From Struthidea cinerea (lineage: Eukaryota; Chordata; Aves; Passeriformes; Corcoracidae), in NCBI GenBank assembly GCA_013397865.1, contig VZTI01004400.1, positions 3,368,815-3,432,814 on the forward strand: a stretch of 64,000 bases of DNA, in the 5' to 3' direction. The position numbers and the translations under genes are program-made. The notes beneath the pieces are model-generated. The model had not been told where the DNA came from and searched no databases. It saw only the letters and a program-made list of their open reading frames with translations. The first letter of the stretch is position 1. Each line of letters starts with the position of its first letter. This document shows, piece by piece, positions 12,641 through 27,500 of this stretch.

Positions 12641-15600
12641 TAAATGCTTTGCAGAACTGGCAGTACAACAGCCTCTGCTGCTAGCTACATTTTTTACTTT
12701 TATGGAGAAAAAATAAAAGCAGTAGAGAAGTTACTGTTACTTTGCGATAAAAATACATCCAGCCTTGAAAGGGTGGATTTTCCTCCTGTTTGTTCACAAG
12801 AAAGGTTACATACACTATGATCTATTTTTGAAGAGCAGAATTTAACACTAACTTAATAGGAGATGAATGAATATTTTTCTATCCCTTTTCAGCAGTTTTA
12901 GTTTGGCACTTGTTTAAGGTGTTATTAATGTGCACATTCAAGAGAGTCTTAGATCCCTCAGTAGTTCTTCATCACGAAATGCCTTTTTTAGCATGTAGCA
13001 ACTTCTGACTACTACTCACCATCCACTTTTAGTGTTTTCCCTGTTATCACTTCAAATACTTTCCAGAGAGTGAAGAAGGTACAAGAATGCTCAAATAAAT
13101 GTCGTCTTCTCTAACTGTGTGCATTTTCATTAAGATTTTCTTAGGTCCCCACTCCCACGCACCTTTCCCCATGAAAGTGAGAAGAATATGCCTCTGCCAA
13201 CTTTTTATCCTTCATTAGAACTAAATATCAGTTTAAACAGACAATCAGGAAATGCAAGATGCTGAGTCTTAAAAATTTGCTTCTTTTTTTCCCTTTGGAG
13301 AACTGAGCCTTTACCAGATGAGATGAACGCCATTGTACTTCAGCAAACACACGGGCAGCCAGGAGCTACAGAAAGTGCCAGAGTCCAAGGCTCAAAAAGC
13401 TCATGTTTTTTCACAAATGAAGCATGCAAAGAGAAAGCTTACCCAGAAAATGGGGGTGGTCATATTCCCCTGCTCACAAAATCTCTGACAGAAACCCTGT
13501 GGAGTTTCAGTAGAGTAAACCTATACCACTCATAGATGAGTTTGTCTTTGAGCTTCAGTGAAGTGAACAGTGAATATATTTAACCAGTTCCAAATTGTCT
13601 TGGGCACTTTTAATAGTTTTGACTATGGTTATGATGCAAATAGTGTAAGAATTATATTAAACAACCTTAAAGTGCATTTGCTCTGTAACTGGAACATGTG
13701 GTTGCAATTCCTACTGACAAATCCAGCCTAGCTGTAATAATTGTGCAGCCTGATGGAGTCAGAGCCCCAGCTCGCCCTGGTTAAACCTGCTGACATGGTC
13801 CAAGGTGAGCAGTCACTCTGCTCCTGCCAGTAGCTCAGCTAATTCATTTAAAATCTGGCTTTGATATAATTACCCCAAATACAGCTACAGATTAAGATTG
13901 CAGAAAGGGGCAAACTTGAAACAGGTCCTCACAAAGTCGTGCTACTTTAATGATACTGATAAAAAGCCACTTAGAGTTGTCTCAAACCTAAAATCTAAAA
14001 AAAACCAAAACAAAACAAAAAAAAAAAATTAGAGAGCTACTGTTAGTCCAAGGCTAAATATATGAAGATTGGATTGAAAAGAACAGGAGACTAGGAAAGA
14101 CAGGACATCAGGCAGGCTACCTCATGTTTTCAGGTACCTTCAGCTTTGATTATTTAAAATGTTTCTTCAAAGCATTATCTTTTGTAAGAAAACACTTTTT
14201 TATTTGGTTACTGCTCTTCCCTGAGACTTCAGGGCTTGCTGCTGTTTCATCAATAAAATGGAAAGAGAACAAAGAAATACAGATTTTACTGAACTAAAAT
14301 TATGAATAAGCAAAATCTTTTTTCTCATAGATACATACTAAGTTATAGAAACATGATGTTATTGAAATTGTTTTCTATTTTCCTACTTCTTATTTTTAAT
14401 CTGTCTCAGATGGTTTTAATTTTTTTTTGCCTAGAAAACTAAACAACATCTCCTTGAGAAACCTTACCTGGTCAAAATTAAAGCTTTCCCAGCCCGCAAG
14501 AAGCCCTGTTCTGTTCTGACCGCATTTGTGTTCATTTTTACAGCACATGGGTTTTACATGCTGCACACTGTAGTGCAGTGAACATGATTCCATGCCAACT
14601 CCCGAATCTCTGGCTACTTTCTGCAGAGCATGAATGGCCTTTGAAACCACCACTGGCAAGGCTTCCTGGGATTATTTTGCTGCTTCTGTGTTGAAGATGT
14701 TACTGGTTTAGAGTTGAGGCAGAAGACACCTTTAGTAGAAATATTTTGAAGACAAAATACATAAAAAAGTAGAAAGGAGTCAAACAGGTAATTATTTGTA
14801 AAGGAAAAAACTATTGATTTTCCTTTTGATACATAGTCTAAATTATCCCTCAAGAAAAGTAGTAATACATCTTTAAACAGATTTATTGCTTCTAACTGTT
14901 AAAAAGTGGCTTATTTAACTGTTCAATGCCATTACTGTTTTCATATGATACAGAGATAGAACGCAAATGCAGACACTGGAGAGGAAGTTTAATTTGGGGA
15001 TCAAAAAGATTCAAGGAGATCTGAGGTCCCAGAAGACTCTAGGACGCTTCCATAGCTTTCATTTTTTCTCCCACTTTCCAATTTTCAGGTCCCCAGCTCC
15101 CCATCCCTCCTGCCTGTGTGTCCAAGGAGAAGACTGCTTTATCCCACACCTACAGGTTCAACCCTTCCTTGGAAGGCAATGTTTTTGCTGCACAGATGGC
15201 CACCACGAGATGTATACACTGTTTTCTACTCAAAGTTGTTTCATATACACTCAGATCTGAGGGCAAAGGAAGTCCATCAAAGCAAATCCAAGATCACACT
15301 ATTACCATAGAATAATGATTTATTTTTCAGGCTTCATACTGATACCTTTCTACCAACCTGCTGCTTTTGCAGGTTTGTTTTTTTCCCTGGCATTCCTAAT
15401 AGTTCATCTGTAAAGGTAGTCCATAAACCAATCTCATGCAAAAGGAAAGTTAAAGGCAAAATTACAGTGCGTTACAATATAAAAAGCCCTTCAAATGGCT
15501 ATGATTTTCAAAAGTGTAACCAGGTGTCTGGCTGGTTAGCTGACTGGCTGGCTGGATGTATGACAAAAGAAAAACTCTGCAGTGTCATTGCCAGTGAAGT

Positions 15601-17957
15601 TTAGTCAGACTCTGTTTCTGTGCCTTTGAGCTTCAGGGTCAGATTTACCTGTGTTTGCTGAAGGGCAAGATACAGCAGAATTTTACCCAGAGAAGTTACT
15701 TCATTATGATTCTGCATTCCCAGCACTGTCTCCTGCCACTTTTTCCTGAGTCTGTTCTCTGGAGTCTAATGACATAGATGCATTCACTCTTCAAGCAGTC
15801 TTTGGTGGGAGTACAAACTTGTGTCTCTTTCTTCTATCCAGGACATATGTGCAGAAACTCTGTGGGACCCTGAACCCCCAAAATCTCAATCTTAGTTTGA
15901 GAAGGTGGGCACTACATTCAGGAGTTTTTAGGGAAAATCTGACAGACACTCAATTCACTCAGAATGAGTCTGTTTTCCTCTTCTTAGGAACACCAGGAAA
16001 AAGGCAAGAGTCTGCTTCACTGGAAATGCTGTCTCTTGTGGTGATACAGAAAGGCTTAAGAGAACTGCTATGACTTTTACCAGTCTCTTGCAAGGGGAAC
16101 AGCAAATACACATGTAGATAATTCTCTTTGAAATAATGTCTTTGTGCTTGAATAGCAATTGGGCAGGAAGAGAGTGATACACACAGATTAGGTCACAAAT
16201 ACTTGTTCTGGGAGATTAAATGCATATCACAAAGTGATATTGCTGGTATCCTGGTGATATCCCCGTGGGATGTAATGCAATGTACAAAACACAGTGGCAG
16301 TAAGGGACTTAAAATGTTTGAAGTTTATATAACCAAAATCTGGCTCCAGCCAGTCAATGTGACGATAATGTGCAAATACATATACATGCATACATGCATG
16401 GATGAGCAGCAGTGATGTGCTATTCTATGTCAGCTGTTGCACTGGGACCTTTGGACAAGATGGAAGATACAAGCACCAGTATTGGAGCAGAGAAGACAGG
16501 AGAAAGATTATTTATTTGCTATTGTAAGGGGCCATGAAAACATCACTGTGTAAAACACAGGATGAAATAGCAATTCTATGTTCTTATTCTCTCTCAGACT
16601 CAAGGACCTTCATGCACACTTGCATTCTCTTGACATCTGCAGAGAGCAAAGGGAAAGGCAGAAAAACAATGTGTAGACAGCTATAGAAAATAAGGACTTC
16701 TTGTTTAAAAAAAACAAAAAAGTTATATAGTGTCCATTGTTTTATTCCCACTGAGAGAAATATCAAGTGCAGCTTATAATATGGTTTATAATGATTTAGA
16801 GTTTTCCTCTTGCACCAACAAAAAAAAAAAGTTCTTCTTTCAAAACAACACTAATCGAAATTGCACACCACCTCACCTTCAAGAAGAAGCAAGAGAAAGG
16901 TTAGGCAAAAAGCATCTGTGGTTTCCTTTTGGCCTCATGTGATTGCAATGCTTGTGTCCTAGCTATGCCAGTGATTCAGAAAAGGTCAGAATTCACCGTT
17001 TCACTTTTCCAAACCATATCAAGCAGTCCTCAGTCACCAAGGAGGGTCTGACCCAGATTTTGTCTCTTTCTTCTTAGCTCTTTGCCTGTACCTTCTGAAC
17101 ATCTACTTCCCCAGGCCAACTTTCTAAGCCTCATCAACTCCCTCTCATGTGCCAAAACAATCTTACTGCTTTCAGGTCTTTTACTCCCTTTGATCTCTCC
17201 TCTATGGACATATTGCCTGTCTCTTTCTTTTCTCCCAGATCCCCACTTCTCCTTTCCTGTAGATCCTCCAGGTTGATTTCTTCCTTATCCTTCCATTCCC
17301 TCAGGTTTTCCCCATATTATAGACTCGATACCCAACTCTTTATTACAATTTTTTCCCTTAGTAAGAGTGGGGGAGAAGGTCTACAGCTTTTCCAAATGTT
17401 GTGTTGTTGGGAATACTTCTCTTATTGTGCCTGTCTAAAATTTAGTTTATACAGGTGGCAGAATGAAATGTGCCATCTCGTAATTAGTCCCACATGCACT
17501 GCAGGCAATTTATCATCAAAACAATCAGCAGTCACCATTTGATTCAGTGAATACCAGAGATTATCAGAAAATTGAGCCAAGGGAAAGGAGGAAAATAGGA
17601 TAGTGCACTTTGGCTTTTGTAATTTTTTTTTCTCATTTTTTTTTTCTTCTACAAAAATATCATTTTCCCTCTAAAGTAGTGACCAACTCAAATGACTCCA
17701 TAATGAATAGATTCACAGAAGAGCTGTTGTCTTGGCCTTTACAACTTTTCTTTCCCTCCGAATTTGTTGTATTGGACTTTCTTGTATACTTAATAAACTG
17801 CTTCAATAACAGCAATCAGCACAAATGTGCTACTGGTGAGGAGTGTGTTCTTTTTCTTAGATGAGCTCTGCTGCTGCTCTTTGTAGTGATGGCGAGACAG
17901 ATTGTTATGTCTCTTTTGTGCAAGAAAACGTGCAGAGCAAACTCTGGACACTCGTTC

Positions 17958-17959
<2 letters not shown>
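12641..17959. other. Unique non-coding sequence with minor simple repeats
   Basis: No exon or known transposon was recognised. It holds an A/C-only tract at 13,997-14,028 and a short CTGG-type tetranucleotide run at about 15,527-15,556. A segment at about 13,560-13,900 has mixed composition and an E-box-like centre (AACATGTGG), and could be regulatory, but nothing in it is decisive. The open frame at 17,147-17,542 (131 codons) is not recognisable. Confidence 0.55.
13997..14028. repeat. A/C-only low-complexity tract
   Basis: Thirty-two bases contain only A and C, with an AAACCAAAACAAAAC pattern. Similar tracts occur on the same strand at 34,480-34,526 and 44,223-44,303. Confidence 0.85.

Positions 17960-17988
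<29 letters not shown>
17960..17988. repeat. (AC)n dinucleotide microsatellite
   Basis: About 14 uninterrupted AC units. This is an ordinary and probably length-polymorphic microsatellite. Confidence 0.95.
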
Positions 17989-17989
<1 letters not shown>

Positions 17990-20564
17990 TCAAGTACATG
18001 CAAGCTCACACATGGGCATAGCCAGAGGTGTTAAATGCCCCAGGCAAAAAGAGGTGTGGAGACAATTCCCCACAAGATAATTAAGGATTATTACAGTATC
18101 ATTTACTCTCAGTCCTTTTGATGTAGAAATCCTGTATATAATGGAAAAACAGGATGCCACCAAGCTCCAAGGAACTGCTGAAATCCACGCTTCAGAGTAA
18201 TCAGGGTACAGAGGAGGAATGTCTGCAGGGAAAGGCAGCAGTAGCCCCATGGTCCTGCGTGAGGGCATGTCTGCCTCTACCCTACATGTAGGAAGTGTGG
18301 AGATACATTACCCTTCTGAAGGGCTATGCAGGAATGTTCAGTGATATGGGGCTTGTTTGCCCCATGTCATTAAACCGTGCACTGGAGGGCATAGCCCCCA
18401 GTGTGATCACCAGCAGACAGAAGCACACAAGTATTCCCAATGTTTTTGAGAGCTCTTTGCCACACACCAGCTTCAGAAACAAAATAGTGGGAAAACCAAG
18501 AAACTTTTTTTCTTACAGTCTCTCCCAAGAACTGCTCAGTGTTTCCCCTTCTGTACTTCAATAGCTGCAACTCTTCCCTATTCCAGCCTCTTGCAACCCC
18601 TCCTTGTACCAGATACTGCTAAAAAACCTCACAAGCCAGTCTTTAAAATTTTTTCCACCATATGTTACAAACTGATCATTACAGTCTATGAGTCAAACCG
18701 AGTTTACTTTTTAAACAAACGATGTGTCAATAAGACAAATGTTCCAGTGTTAACTTCAATTACCATAGACATGCCTGCTGATGAAGAGTGTTTGATCTAT
18801 TGCTACTTCTTCAGGGCAACTTCCTTTCACAAGAAAGGCTTGTATTGCTGTGTTTTCTCTATCCTCTGCTTCCATTCTATCAATGTTGCTTTTGTTTTAG
18901 AGGCTCTTCAGTTAAATTAATATACTGATCAAAAGCAGAGAACTGAGTTCAGGACGGGCTTAGTAAATCTAGAGTTGCATGAAAGATAAATTGCACAGCT
19001 AGAATGCATCCTTTGAGGTGACGTTTTACAACAGGTAGATAGGTGAAGGTCATGTTATTTTAGCCACAATATAGCATGACCTAAGTGATTGTTTTAAAAT
19101 AGTGCAGTGGTTTTTTACTGCATTGTTGAACATCAGCTGTGTTATACACTTACCAGAAGCCAGTATGTCCTGCATGTTCTGCTATTTAACATAAAATACC
19201 AAATGCAAACAAAACACTTCCTTAGCCTTCTTTGGACAGTGTCATCCGTGATGGCCCCAGATTGAACTTGCTCTATAAAGATCTTGCACCTAAGCACAAG
19301 ACACGGCAAACACAAAATCACACAAAAAGGGAGTGCAAAGAAACTTGACTTACTTCCCTTTCATTAAAACACTTCCTTCAGAGTCAACATGAAAACAGCA
19401 GTCCTTCCTTAGCTCTTAGATGAAACATTCATTGGCTATATGTGTGCAGCACACAGCAAAGTGCTATCATCTGCAACTGAGAGTATACCCCACATCGACA
19501 TGACAAATAAACAGCGATCCTTCACAGCTGCTTTAAGACCAGCATTTTTCTCTGTACCCTTAAGCACTGACAAAGGAAACAAACAAGGCACCCAGGAACA
19601 CACAAGGCTGTGCTGCCACTGAGTGTGGGGGGTGGAAGGCAGAGTCAGGAAGAGCAGTCAATCATCACCCCTCCTTGTCCTCACCCCTCTCTCCTCAGTC
19701 CTTTCAAGTAGTCCTGCTACTGCAGACAGCAGAGAGGTCTTGAGCAACATCCATACTCCTCCCAATCTGAGCAGAGGCTGGACAATCTTCCTTGTGGACA
19801 CACGTAAGCTCTTGCTTATAAGGCACAGAAATTTTTGGCTCAGGTGGAAGTTACTCTACCATGTGGCACATGGACAGACATTTGCAGCTCCTAGGTCAGG
19901 GTGGGTCCAAAGGAAGGTCTCAAATTCACATAATGTGCCCTATTATAGCCAAACAGTATTAAATTGGAAGACATTTGAGAAGAACCTCATTTTTAACACC
20001 TTTGTAAACTCCTTATATCTAGTTGTGCCAATAAAGGCGTAAGAAAAGGAATGAGTGGAGGTCCCCAGCTCCGAGCTGTGGTTTGGTCTGTATCTAACAG
20101 ACCATGGAGACTGTGGAGGTGGGTGGCTCCCCTGCTGTTTACAAACCAGCACTGGCAGGCTGTTAACACTGGAAGCAACAGTACTTCACCAATGTCATCA
20201 CTTAACAATACAATATGACAGCATGTATAGAACCGATTAGCATAAATCAACATAATACCCACTTTGCAGCATTAGTATCAAAAATTTTCATCCTCAAGTA
20301 GTGGGGGGGACACAATATATGATGAATTGTAACGATTTTTCTGAAGTGCTCTTACATGGCATAGTATGTTTGCATAGTATGTGCATGGGAGACTGCACAC
20401 ACATGTATTTAAAGAATATGCATAATACTGTAAGCTGTGGCATTAGTTTCTAACAATAACATTCCAATATTTCTGTGATCTTTTCTTAGACTTACAAAAA
20501 GAGACAAATTTGCAGGAGCTGCCACATGGGGGAGGGTGGAATGAAAGGGGTGTGTGGCGGTGAA
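17989..20564. other. Unique non-coding sequence
   Basis: No gene or recognisable repeat was found. The 139-codon open frame at 19,623-20,042 has no domain and no splice context, and is within chance expectation. Confidence 0.55.
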
Positions 20565-20593
20565 TGTGTTTGTGTGTGTTTGTGTGTGTGTGT
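20565..20593. repeat. (TG)n microsatellite, interrupted
   Basis: About 13 TG units with two TTT interruptions, preceded by a G-rich segment (20,527-20,560). Confidence 0.9.
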
Positions 20594-23500
20594 ATTCATA
20601 TTGATTTCAAAGCACATCGACACGTCTTTCTGTGCCCACAGGGTCATCATGCACAGAGTCACGTAAATAGATACTGCTTAAAACAATAACTTGAGGTCAC
20701 TCAGACTCCTAGGTTTGAATTACAGATAACCATATTTCAAAGTGTAAACTTTGGACATAAGGTACAAGGGAGAACAACCTTACATGCCACTTCCATCAAT
20801 TTTGATAGAGTAGTTTCAATTTTCAGTGTAATAATACAAAGGTCTTGTGGCTTTCTGACAACACTGAGCTCTGCCTCTTCCTCCTCATTCTCTGTCCTTC
20901 CCTCCAGTGCTTTGTGCACACCCTGATCATTACCCATTTCAAACCTGAATGCTTAATCACATCCAAGTGTATTTTTGAGAGCTCTTCCAAAGTCGTCACT
21001 TTAGGCAGCATTTTTCTGAACAAAAGATCTCTTTTGGGGTTAAGATGGCACACACATTTAGAGGTGGCAGGCAAAGTACAAATAAAGGAAAAGTACGGGG
21101 TACAACAGAAATGCTTCTCCTGTCCCAAGGGAAAAGTCTATAAATTCTCTAGACTCTACTGCAGGTCAGGATAGTTAAATTCTCCAGTCCTTCACTTGCA
21201 ATGATGACAAGAAAAACCTGAGGAAGATCTTCATGAGTGGTGCTCCAGTCACTCTCCGCTCCCCTTCCCTAAGGCGACACCCTATTTCCCAGCAGAAAGC
21301 TTACCACAGGCCTTGCTTACCACCATATGGCATCATATCTCTGCACTCACCCTTTCAATCATATTAATGCCAATAATGCAACAATCTTTTTCTTTTATAA
21401 AGGTCTTAACCTGGCTTGTGCATTAATTTAATCTGCCAAGTTATTTATGCACCTATAAAAATGCAGACTAGGCATCCTTACAAGCACAGGCACATTCTAT
21501 TAATGCTGATCTGAAAGAGTTGTGAGCTCACCGTTACAGGTCTTTGATAGTGTTGGCCCATTACTGAATGTTTTCTAGGGGCCAGAGGTGAACAAGCTGA
21601 TTCCAAGGGGGATCTATCTGTGTCTTCCAGCTTAACCTAAAGTCCATTCTTTCCCATTGGACAGATTCACTCTTCTTTTGCTGTGTCCAGACAATCTTGT
21701 AGTATTTCCAAACTGATGAAAACAAACAATGCTGATGTATGTCCAAACACTTCTGTTGTGATATTTCCAACCTATTTCAGCTACCATTTCAGTGAGGGTT
21801 GGAAATGTGTAGTACTGCTCTGAAATGAGACCGTATTCACAAGCTTTCCTTGGACATTTTGGCAAAACCTGCTCTGAAAACACTGACAGTTTTGTCCAAG
21901 TGAAGCCTGGAAGATTAGGCAATATGTGGTACTCTAATAATAACACCAAAGTAAGGAGTATTATTAAGAGGTAGTTTAATTTTTTTAACATATCATGTAA
22001 CACACTGTGAAAGTAGCACAAGGTCAAGGAAAACATCTATTATTTAATTTGACTTGGAGCCAAACTGGTGGTGATGTTGAAGACCACACTTCTCACTCTG
22101 AATGGAACTTCCTTTATTCAGTCCTTCCAACTTCATCAAAACTTTCCACTCACTCTACCTCCATCTGTCTTTCTTAGCAAATATGTCAGAATTTCTGAGG
22201 GTCCTCCCCTCTCATTCTTTATTTCTCTGCCAGATAAATGAGGAACATTCTTTACTCCTCTATAAGCCACATTTTTTTTCCATTTCTTCCCTCAGCTGAA
22301 TCTTAACAGCTCCAAGAAAGTAAAAGCAGCAGAGATAACAGCAGAACCTCATCTTAGAAATAAATGTCATTATCATCTGAACTCTTCTTTCCAGACAACA
22401 CTGCCCTTCCTTTCTTGAACAATAGGATGGCGATTTCACATCAAAGGTAACCATGACAGCATTATGGCAGACATATTTGTTTGGCAGGTGGGTTAAAGCA
22501 GTTTTTCAGTACTGTATGCCTATTAACGTTATTATCCACGGACTCAAAAAAATCACTATTTCAGTCATTAAGAAGGTACATGTGAATGCAAGATTTACTA
22601 AGCCTGAGTGGATGTGATCAATAATTTAAATATTACTGGACAACAAATAAAGAAAACAAAAATAACAGCTTTGGTTTTAGGATATATGTAGCTGTCCTAT
22701 GAACGTAAATATACTAAAACATTTCTGCTATATTTTATGGCTCTATATAAATATCAAAATAGGTTTATAAGTTGAAAAGAGAACATGCCAATTCTAAAAT
22801 CATCACTCACAGCACTTCAGTTTATGCAGTTAAATTTCCCAGCTAACAGCATTCTGCAGGCAGTTGCTCTCCTGCCCAGGAGGCAAACCACACATCTGCC
22901 TTTCCAATACTCATGATAAAAAAGTCAGTTAGGAAATGCAGCCCTGCCAGAGCACATTCAAGGACAGTAGGGGTAAGGAGACCCATCACAACCACTAGTT
23001 GCAACAAAACCTCTCTTGGGTGGGGTAGGGGGTACTCAGACAAGACAAATCTCTACATAAGGATGTCATTGCATTGGCAACTTTTTCTGCTTCCCTTGGC
23101 ACTCTGGTCTTCTCTTTCCATGGTTTTACCTGACCAACATCCTCAGAAAAAGATGCTGTCTATCTCTCCCCTTTTCTGGATGAAAAGGTCAATATGGAGA
23201 AAGGTCACTTTCCATCCTGTACTGAACAGACCATCTATCCTTGGCACCAGAAGTTAGGTTGAGTCCAATAAGGGCCACATCATAAACCATTATAAAATCA
23301 ATGCCTTCATTGGATGTGAAGTGTGCTTAAAATGAAACCTCTTGTGAGAAACTTTATGGGTACCACAACCACTTGGCAATGGGATCCATTTACTGGCCTC
23401 CTCTCAACTGCAGCAAACTGGAGCTTCTGTAACCCCCATGGATTGTGTAGGACTCCAAGGTGGTTTGATTAAAGACTTCTGTGAAATGCACTATGAATTT

Positions 23501-24550
23501 TTGCAGGTCTCCCCTCAAGGCCAAGAGGAAGCTGGGTCCCATTTTTTTTTCCAGACCTTTGTTTCTCATAAAATCCAGTTATCATAAAGGCATCAGTGGA
23601 AAGGGAAAGGAAAAAATTCATGAGCTTCTTCTCTTTCCTGCCTTTCACTTTGGTTGTATTTTTCTTGGGATTATGGCTCTTGGACAATATGCAAGGCAAG
23701 TTTGGCTTAACCTGTACAGCTTTATTTTTTCATTATCCAGAATCATTCACTTGGCATCAAGAGGTCTCACTCAGATGACATAGATAAAGTCACAGCAGAA
23801 TTATATTGGCATAAGTGAACCCAACCTTTTATTCAAAAAAATATACACCTCCATCCCAAAACCTTCTCTAAATCCTTAAGAATAAGACCAGAACAAAATG
23901 TAAGGAAACAAATTTCCTAAAGCCTTTCTTTCACAGCACCTTACTCCGTCAGAAATCCTAATGCATCTATTGAACATCTGATGGAACAGGTCATCATCGA
24001 GTTTTCCCAACCACATTCCAAGCTACCTGTTTGAGCTATGGTGTGGCAAAAAGTCACTGTCTCCTATTCGAGTCTGTTCTTGGGTGGGTCCTTGCATCTT
24101 CTTGGGTGGAACCTTTTCACCCAACAGGGTGAAATGCTCTCTAACTCCAGTGGGTACCTTCTGGCACAGTGGTGAATTAAGGTATTAGAGCTCTGTTAGG
24201 AGGATGGTGCAGGTGAGCTGATCTGAGTGGGAATCAGGTCATCCCTTAGGGGCTACTGTGTAGCTGCTGCAGGCAACCCCAACTCATTTTCCACTAGATC
24301 ATACGGCCAAATACTGTAGCCATGGCAGGGAAAACTCCTGAGCAGCTCTTCCCCAAACCAAGTCTAAGAGAAAGAGCAACAAACAAAAGACAGGCAGCAG
24401 TTTCCCTCAGACTCTGTAAGAAAAATATTTCTACTGATAGTACCTTTGCAGCCTACTTTGTCATGTCTTTTCTCTTTTTAATTTATTTATTTATTAGCAT
24501 TTTCAGTACTCCTTCTGCACCAGAACTTTATTTAAGGCTGTTGGCTGGGA
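20594..24550. other. Unique non-coding sequence
   Basis: No gene or known transposon was recognised. Overlapping open frames on both strands around 21,632-22,036 and 22,913-23,257 are chance-length and show no motif. Confidence 0.55.
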
Positions 24551-24594
24551 GCCCCTGGGAGGGTTCCCAGTCCCCTGGGTGGATTCCCGGTCCC
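24551..24594. repeat. Two copies of a 20-bp GC-rich tandem repeat
   Basis: The unit at 24,551-24,570 is repeated at 24,571-24,590 with four or five substitutions, followed by a partial third copy. Each unit contains an internal CTGGGA...TTCCC inverted repeat. It lies in otherwise AT-rich DNA and looks like a small decayed minisatellite. Confidence 0.7.
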
Positions 24595-27500
24595 AGTACA
24601 CCACAGTATTACGAGTGTGACCTCCTGCCTTGCCAGGACTTTAAAGGGCCCATCTGCCCTGTTACCATCAATCACATTGGATATTTGTAATTCAGCCCCT
24701 CCAAATTACCCAGGTTGTAATTCCCAGTCCTAAACAGTGTCCAAAGCTATTCTCTGCTATTCTTTTTGCATAGAAAGAAAAATACCTAATTTAAAGCCAA
24801 AGTTTCCCCCTCGTAACACTTATGCATAGACTGTGTTACTGCTATTATATTCTGAAAAACAGTTATTTCACAAAAAAAAAATCCTTTTCATAAGTGCTTT
24901 GCTCCCTATGTATCTTTCTTTTCCTTTTATGTTGCATATACCAACAGGGGCCAACTTTATTTCAGTATTGACTTGGATTTTGATGAATATGCTTCTATTT
25001 CATTTATTCTTTATTTGTGCAAAAGCTAGGCAGTATTTTTACATTGTTTCCCACTTCCTTTTTGATTAAACTGTTATATTTGATTTTCCAGAAATAAAGA
25101 AGCAAAGAGATAGAGAGAGTGAGAAAAATACATCATCCTTGATTCTCTCCTGACTCACAGCTCTCTAAGCTCTGACCCAAAAGCCCACCTTAACTCACTG
25201 GAAATAAGTGCCCAAAGGGAGCTGTCAAGAGAGGAAGCTCTTCAGGAAGTGACTACCCAAAGTACTAACCACAGGAGAATAAGGCCTTTTCCACCTAAAA
25301 TTAACTGAGCTGCTCAAACAAAAACACTAAACCTACTATAAACCTACTATCATAATAATAATAGATGACCCAAGTCAGGCCTTTTAAACGAAATTGCTAT
25401 AATCAGTATCAAAGATCAAAGGCCACTAAAACTTCAGTGCCATTAGTTAGCATGTCAGAGAAAACACAGTCCGTACAAATTCAGTACGGATAGGCTTTGT
25501 ATCTCTTTTTCCTTTGCATGTAACTTTCCAAAGCTCTCTTCCTTGGGGTTGGGGGATCCCCATTCTTTGTTTCAGCTTAGGCAAAGAGTTTTCTGAGCAA
25601 AAAATATTGCCATCTACCATACATAGAGTATATATATAAAAAATTTCCCTTTTTGCTCTGCGCCCACAACAGGATTTGGCAGTAAACTAAGACCAAGACA
25701 ACAGTTTCTTCACTAAATCAGCCAGCAATGGGAACACACTTTCACCAGTGCCACTTGTTAAGGGAAGGAAATTTACTGTTGCTTCTTTGAGCACACCCAT
25801 GGGACATGACTGAAACATCCTGGGGAGAAGGAAGCAGAAAACATCACAATAACAAAGACCATCCAATGTAACCTTGAAAAGTGAACCTGATGCTATAACC
25901 CTCATCCACTTCCATTCATTCTTCCCTGTTCCCTTTCCCTCATCCACTTCCATTCCCTTTCAAAGCCCGTCCAATCTATAGCCAGGGTGGGCAGCCCTTA
26001 CCTTGCAGTGTGTGGTGACTGCTTTGGCAGATCACCAGTTCCCAAGCTGCTGACTTTCTGTTAAGAATGCCAACAACAACAGCAAGAGAAACATTAATTT
26101 TCACAGAATGACCAGAGGAATAGAAAAAGCAGACAGTGAACCTTTTTTGCTTTCTAAAACAGAAAGCTTCAGGCCAGATGAACTGCACCACAGGCCATTC
26201 TTGTGGTCTTTGGGCAAAGGAATGACAGGCACTAGAGAAGCAGATCCTGCCTGCTGTTAACTACTGCAGCTCACTCCCCCATTTGCCTTCCTCTGTCCAA
26301 GAAGGCACCTCATTACCATTGTAGTTGCTGAAGAGGCAGGGGAGCAGTCACTTATTTGCACGGTGGCTGCTCCCAACTGCAGCCCCCAATATGAGACAAA
26401 ACACGCAGCTTACTTCACGTGCAGTGGCAGCTGAGGTCTGGCTGTGGGCTCCTCACAGCTGCACAGGAGCTTCCCTGCTCCCCTCCAGGGAGAGGAGCAG
26501 CCAGGGTGGTGTGTCAGGAGCTAGGCTGAGCACAACCCAAGGAGCCCTGCTGAGAAGATGGGCAGGCAGCACAAGCCTTGCCCCGAGGAGCATAGTCTAG
26601 CTCTGCGAGTCACAGCAAAGTGCAGAAGTCAGGGCTAAGCACAAGGTAGCGCGTTCCTGAAAGCCCCTGAGCAGATCAGTGACCAGGAAGAGAGCCCAGT
26701 CTACCCCAACAACACTCCTTGCAATATCATCCTTCATCCTTTTTAAGCTCACTCTGCCCTTCTCAAGACCCAGAAGTGGCATTTGTGCTTTGGATGAGCC
26801 TGTGAAAGACCTCCAGGCTGTCAAACTATCACCTGCCATCAGTCGTGCTTCCTTTCCTTCATGTCTCTTGCATCCTGCTGTATGCCAGGGCCACCAGCCT
26901 GCTCACCTGGAAAACAGACAGCCTAAACTGTGCTGCCTAGCTGCCCGCTGGTGGGGCAACCTGCCACTCAGCTGGAAAAGGTACCAGGACCTTACCTTGG
27001 AAACCAGTGACCAAGGTATTTATTTGCTCGGTAAAGGAGCAGAGTGGTAGACAAAAGTCACCAGTGAAGAAGTGAGTGGAGAAGGCCAAGCATTGCCTTG
27101 TGCTCTGGTGTGTTCTGTACCAAGTTTTCACTTCCCAGCCCCTGATGGATAGATCATGCGTAAGTCGTTGCTTACAGACATACATGCACCACTCAGATGC
27201 TCCTTCTATGGAATCAGCAAGCAGAGCAACTGTGGGCATTAACAGTGCTGCTGCTGCAGCACCTGAACAGGCTCGATCAGGACTCACCTCCTTGTCATAA
27301 GAAGTGATTTTGGTTCAAGAATGTGTAAATAACTGAAGTATGTATTTCCAAGGCTGGTATAGCCACAGAGAAGGTTTCTTTGAGACTGTCACTGACCACC
27401 CAGGCAGTCAAAGCTAACGTATACTTGAATAGTGATTTTTAGAAATCTGATTTCACCCTCAGATTCATAGCAAGATCTAACACTTACCATGAAGGCCACA

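Noticed and set aside
19623..20042. 139-codon plus-strand open frame
   Set aside because: No recognisable domain, chance length, and no exon signals around it.
26325..27300. G+C-richer stretch considered as a second CpG island
   Set aside because: G+C is raised, but CpG dinucleotides are sparse and no promoter or donor signal stands out.
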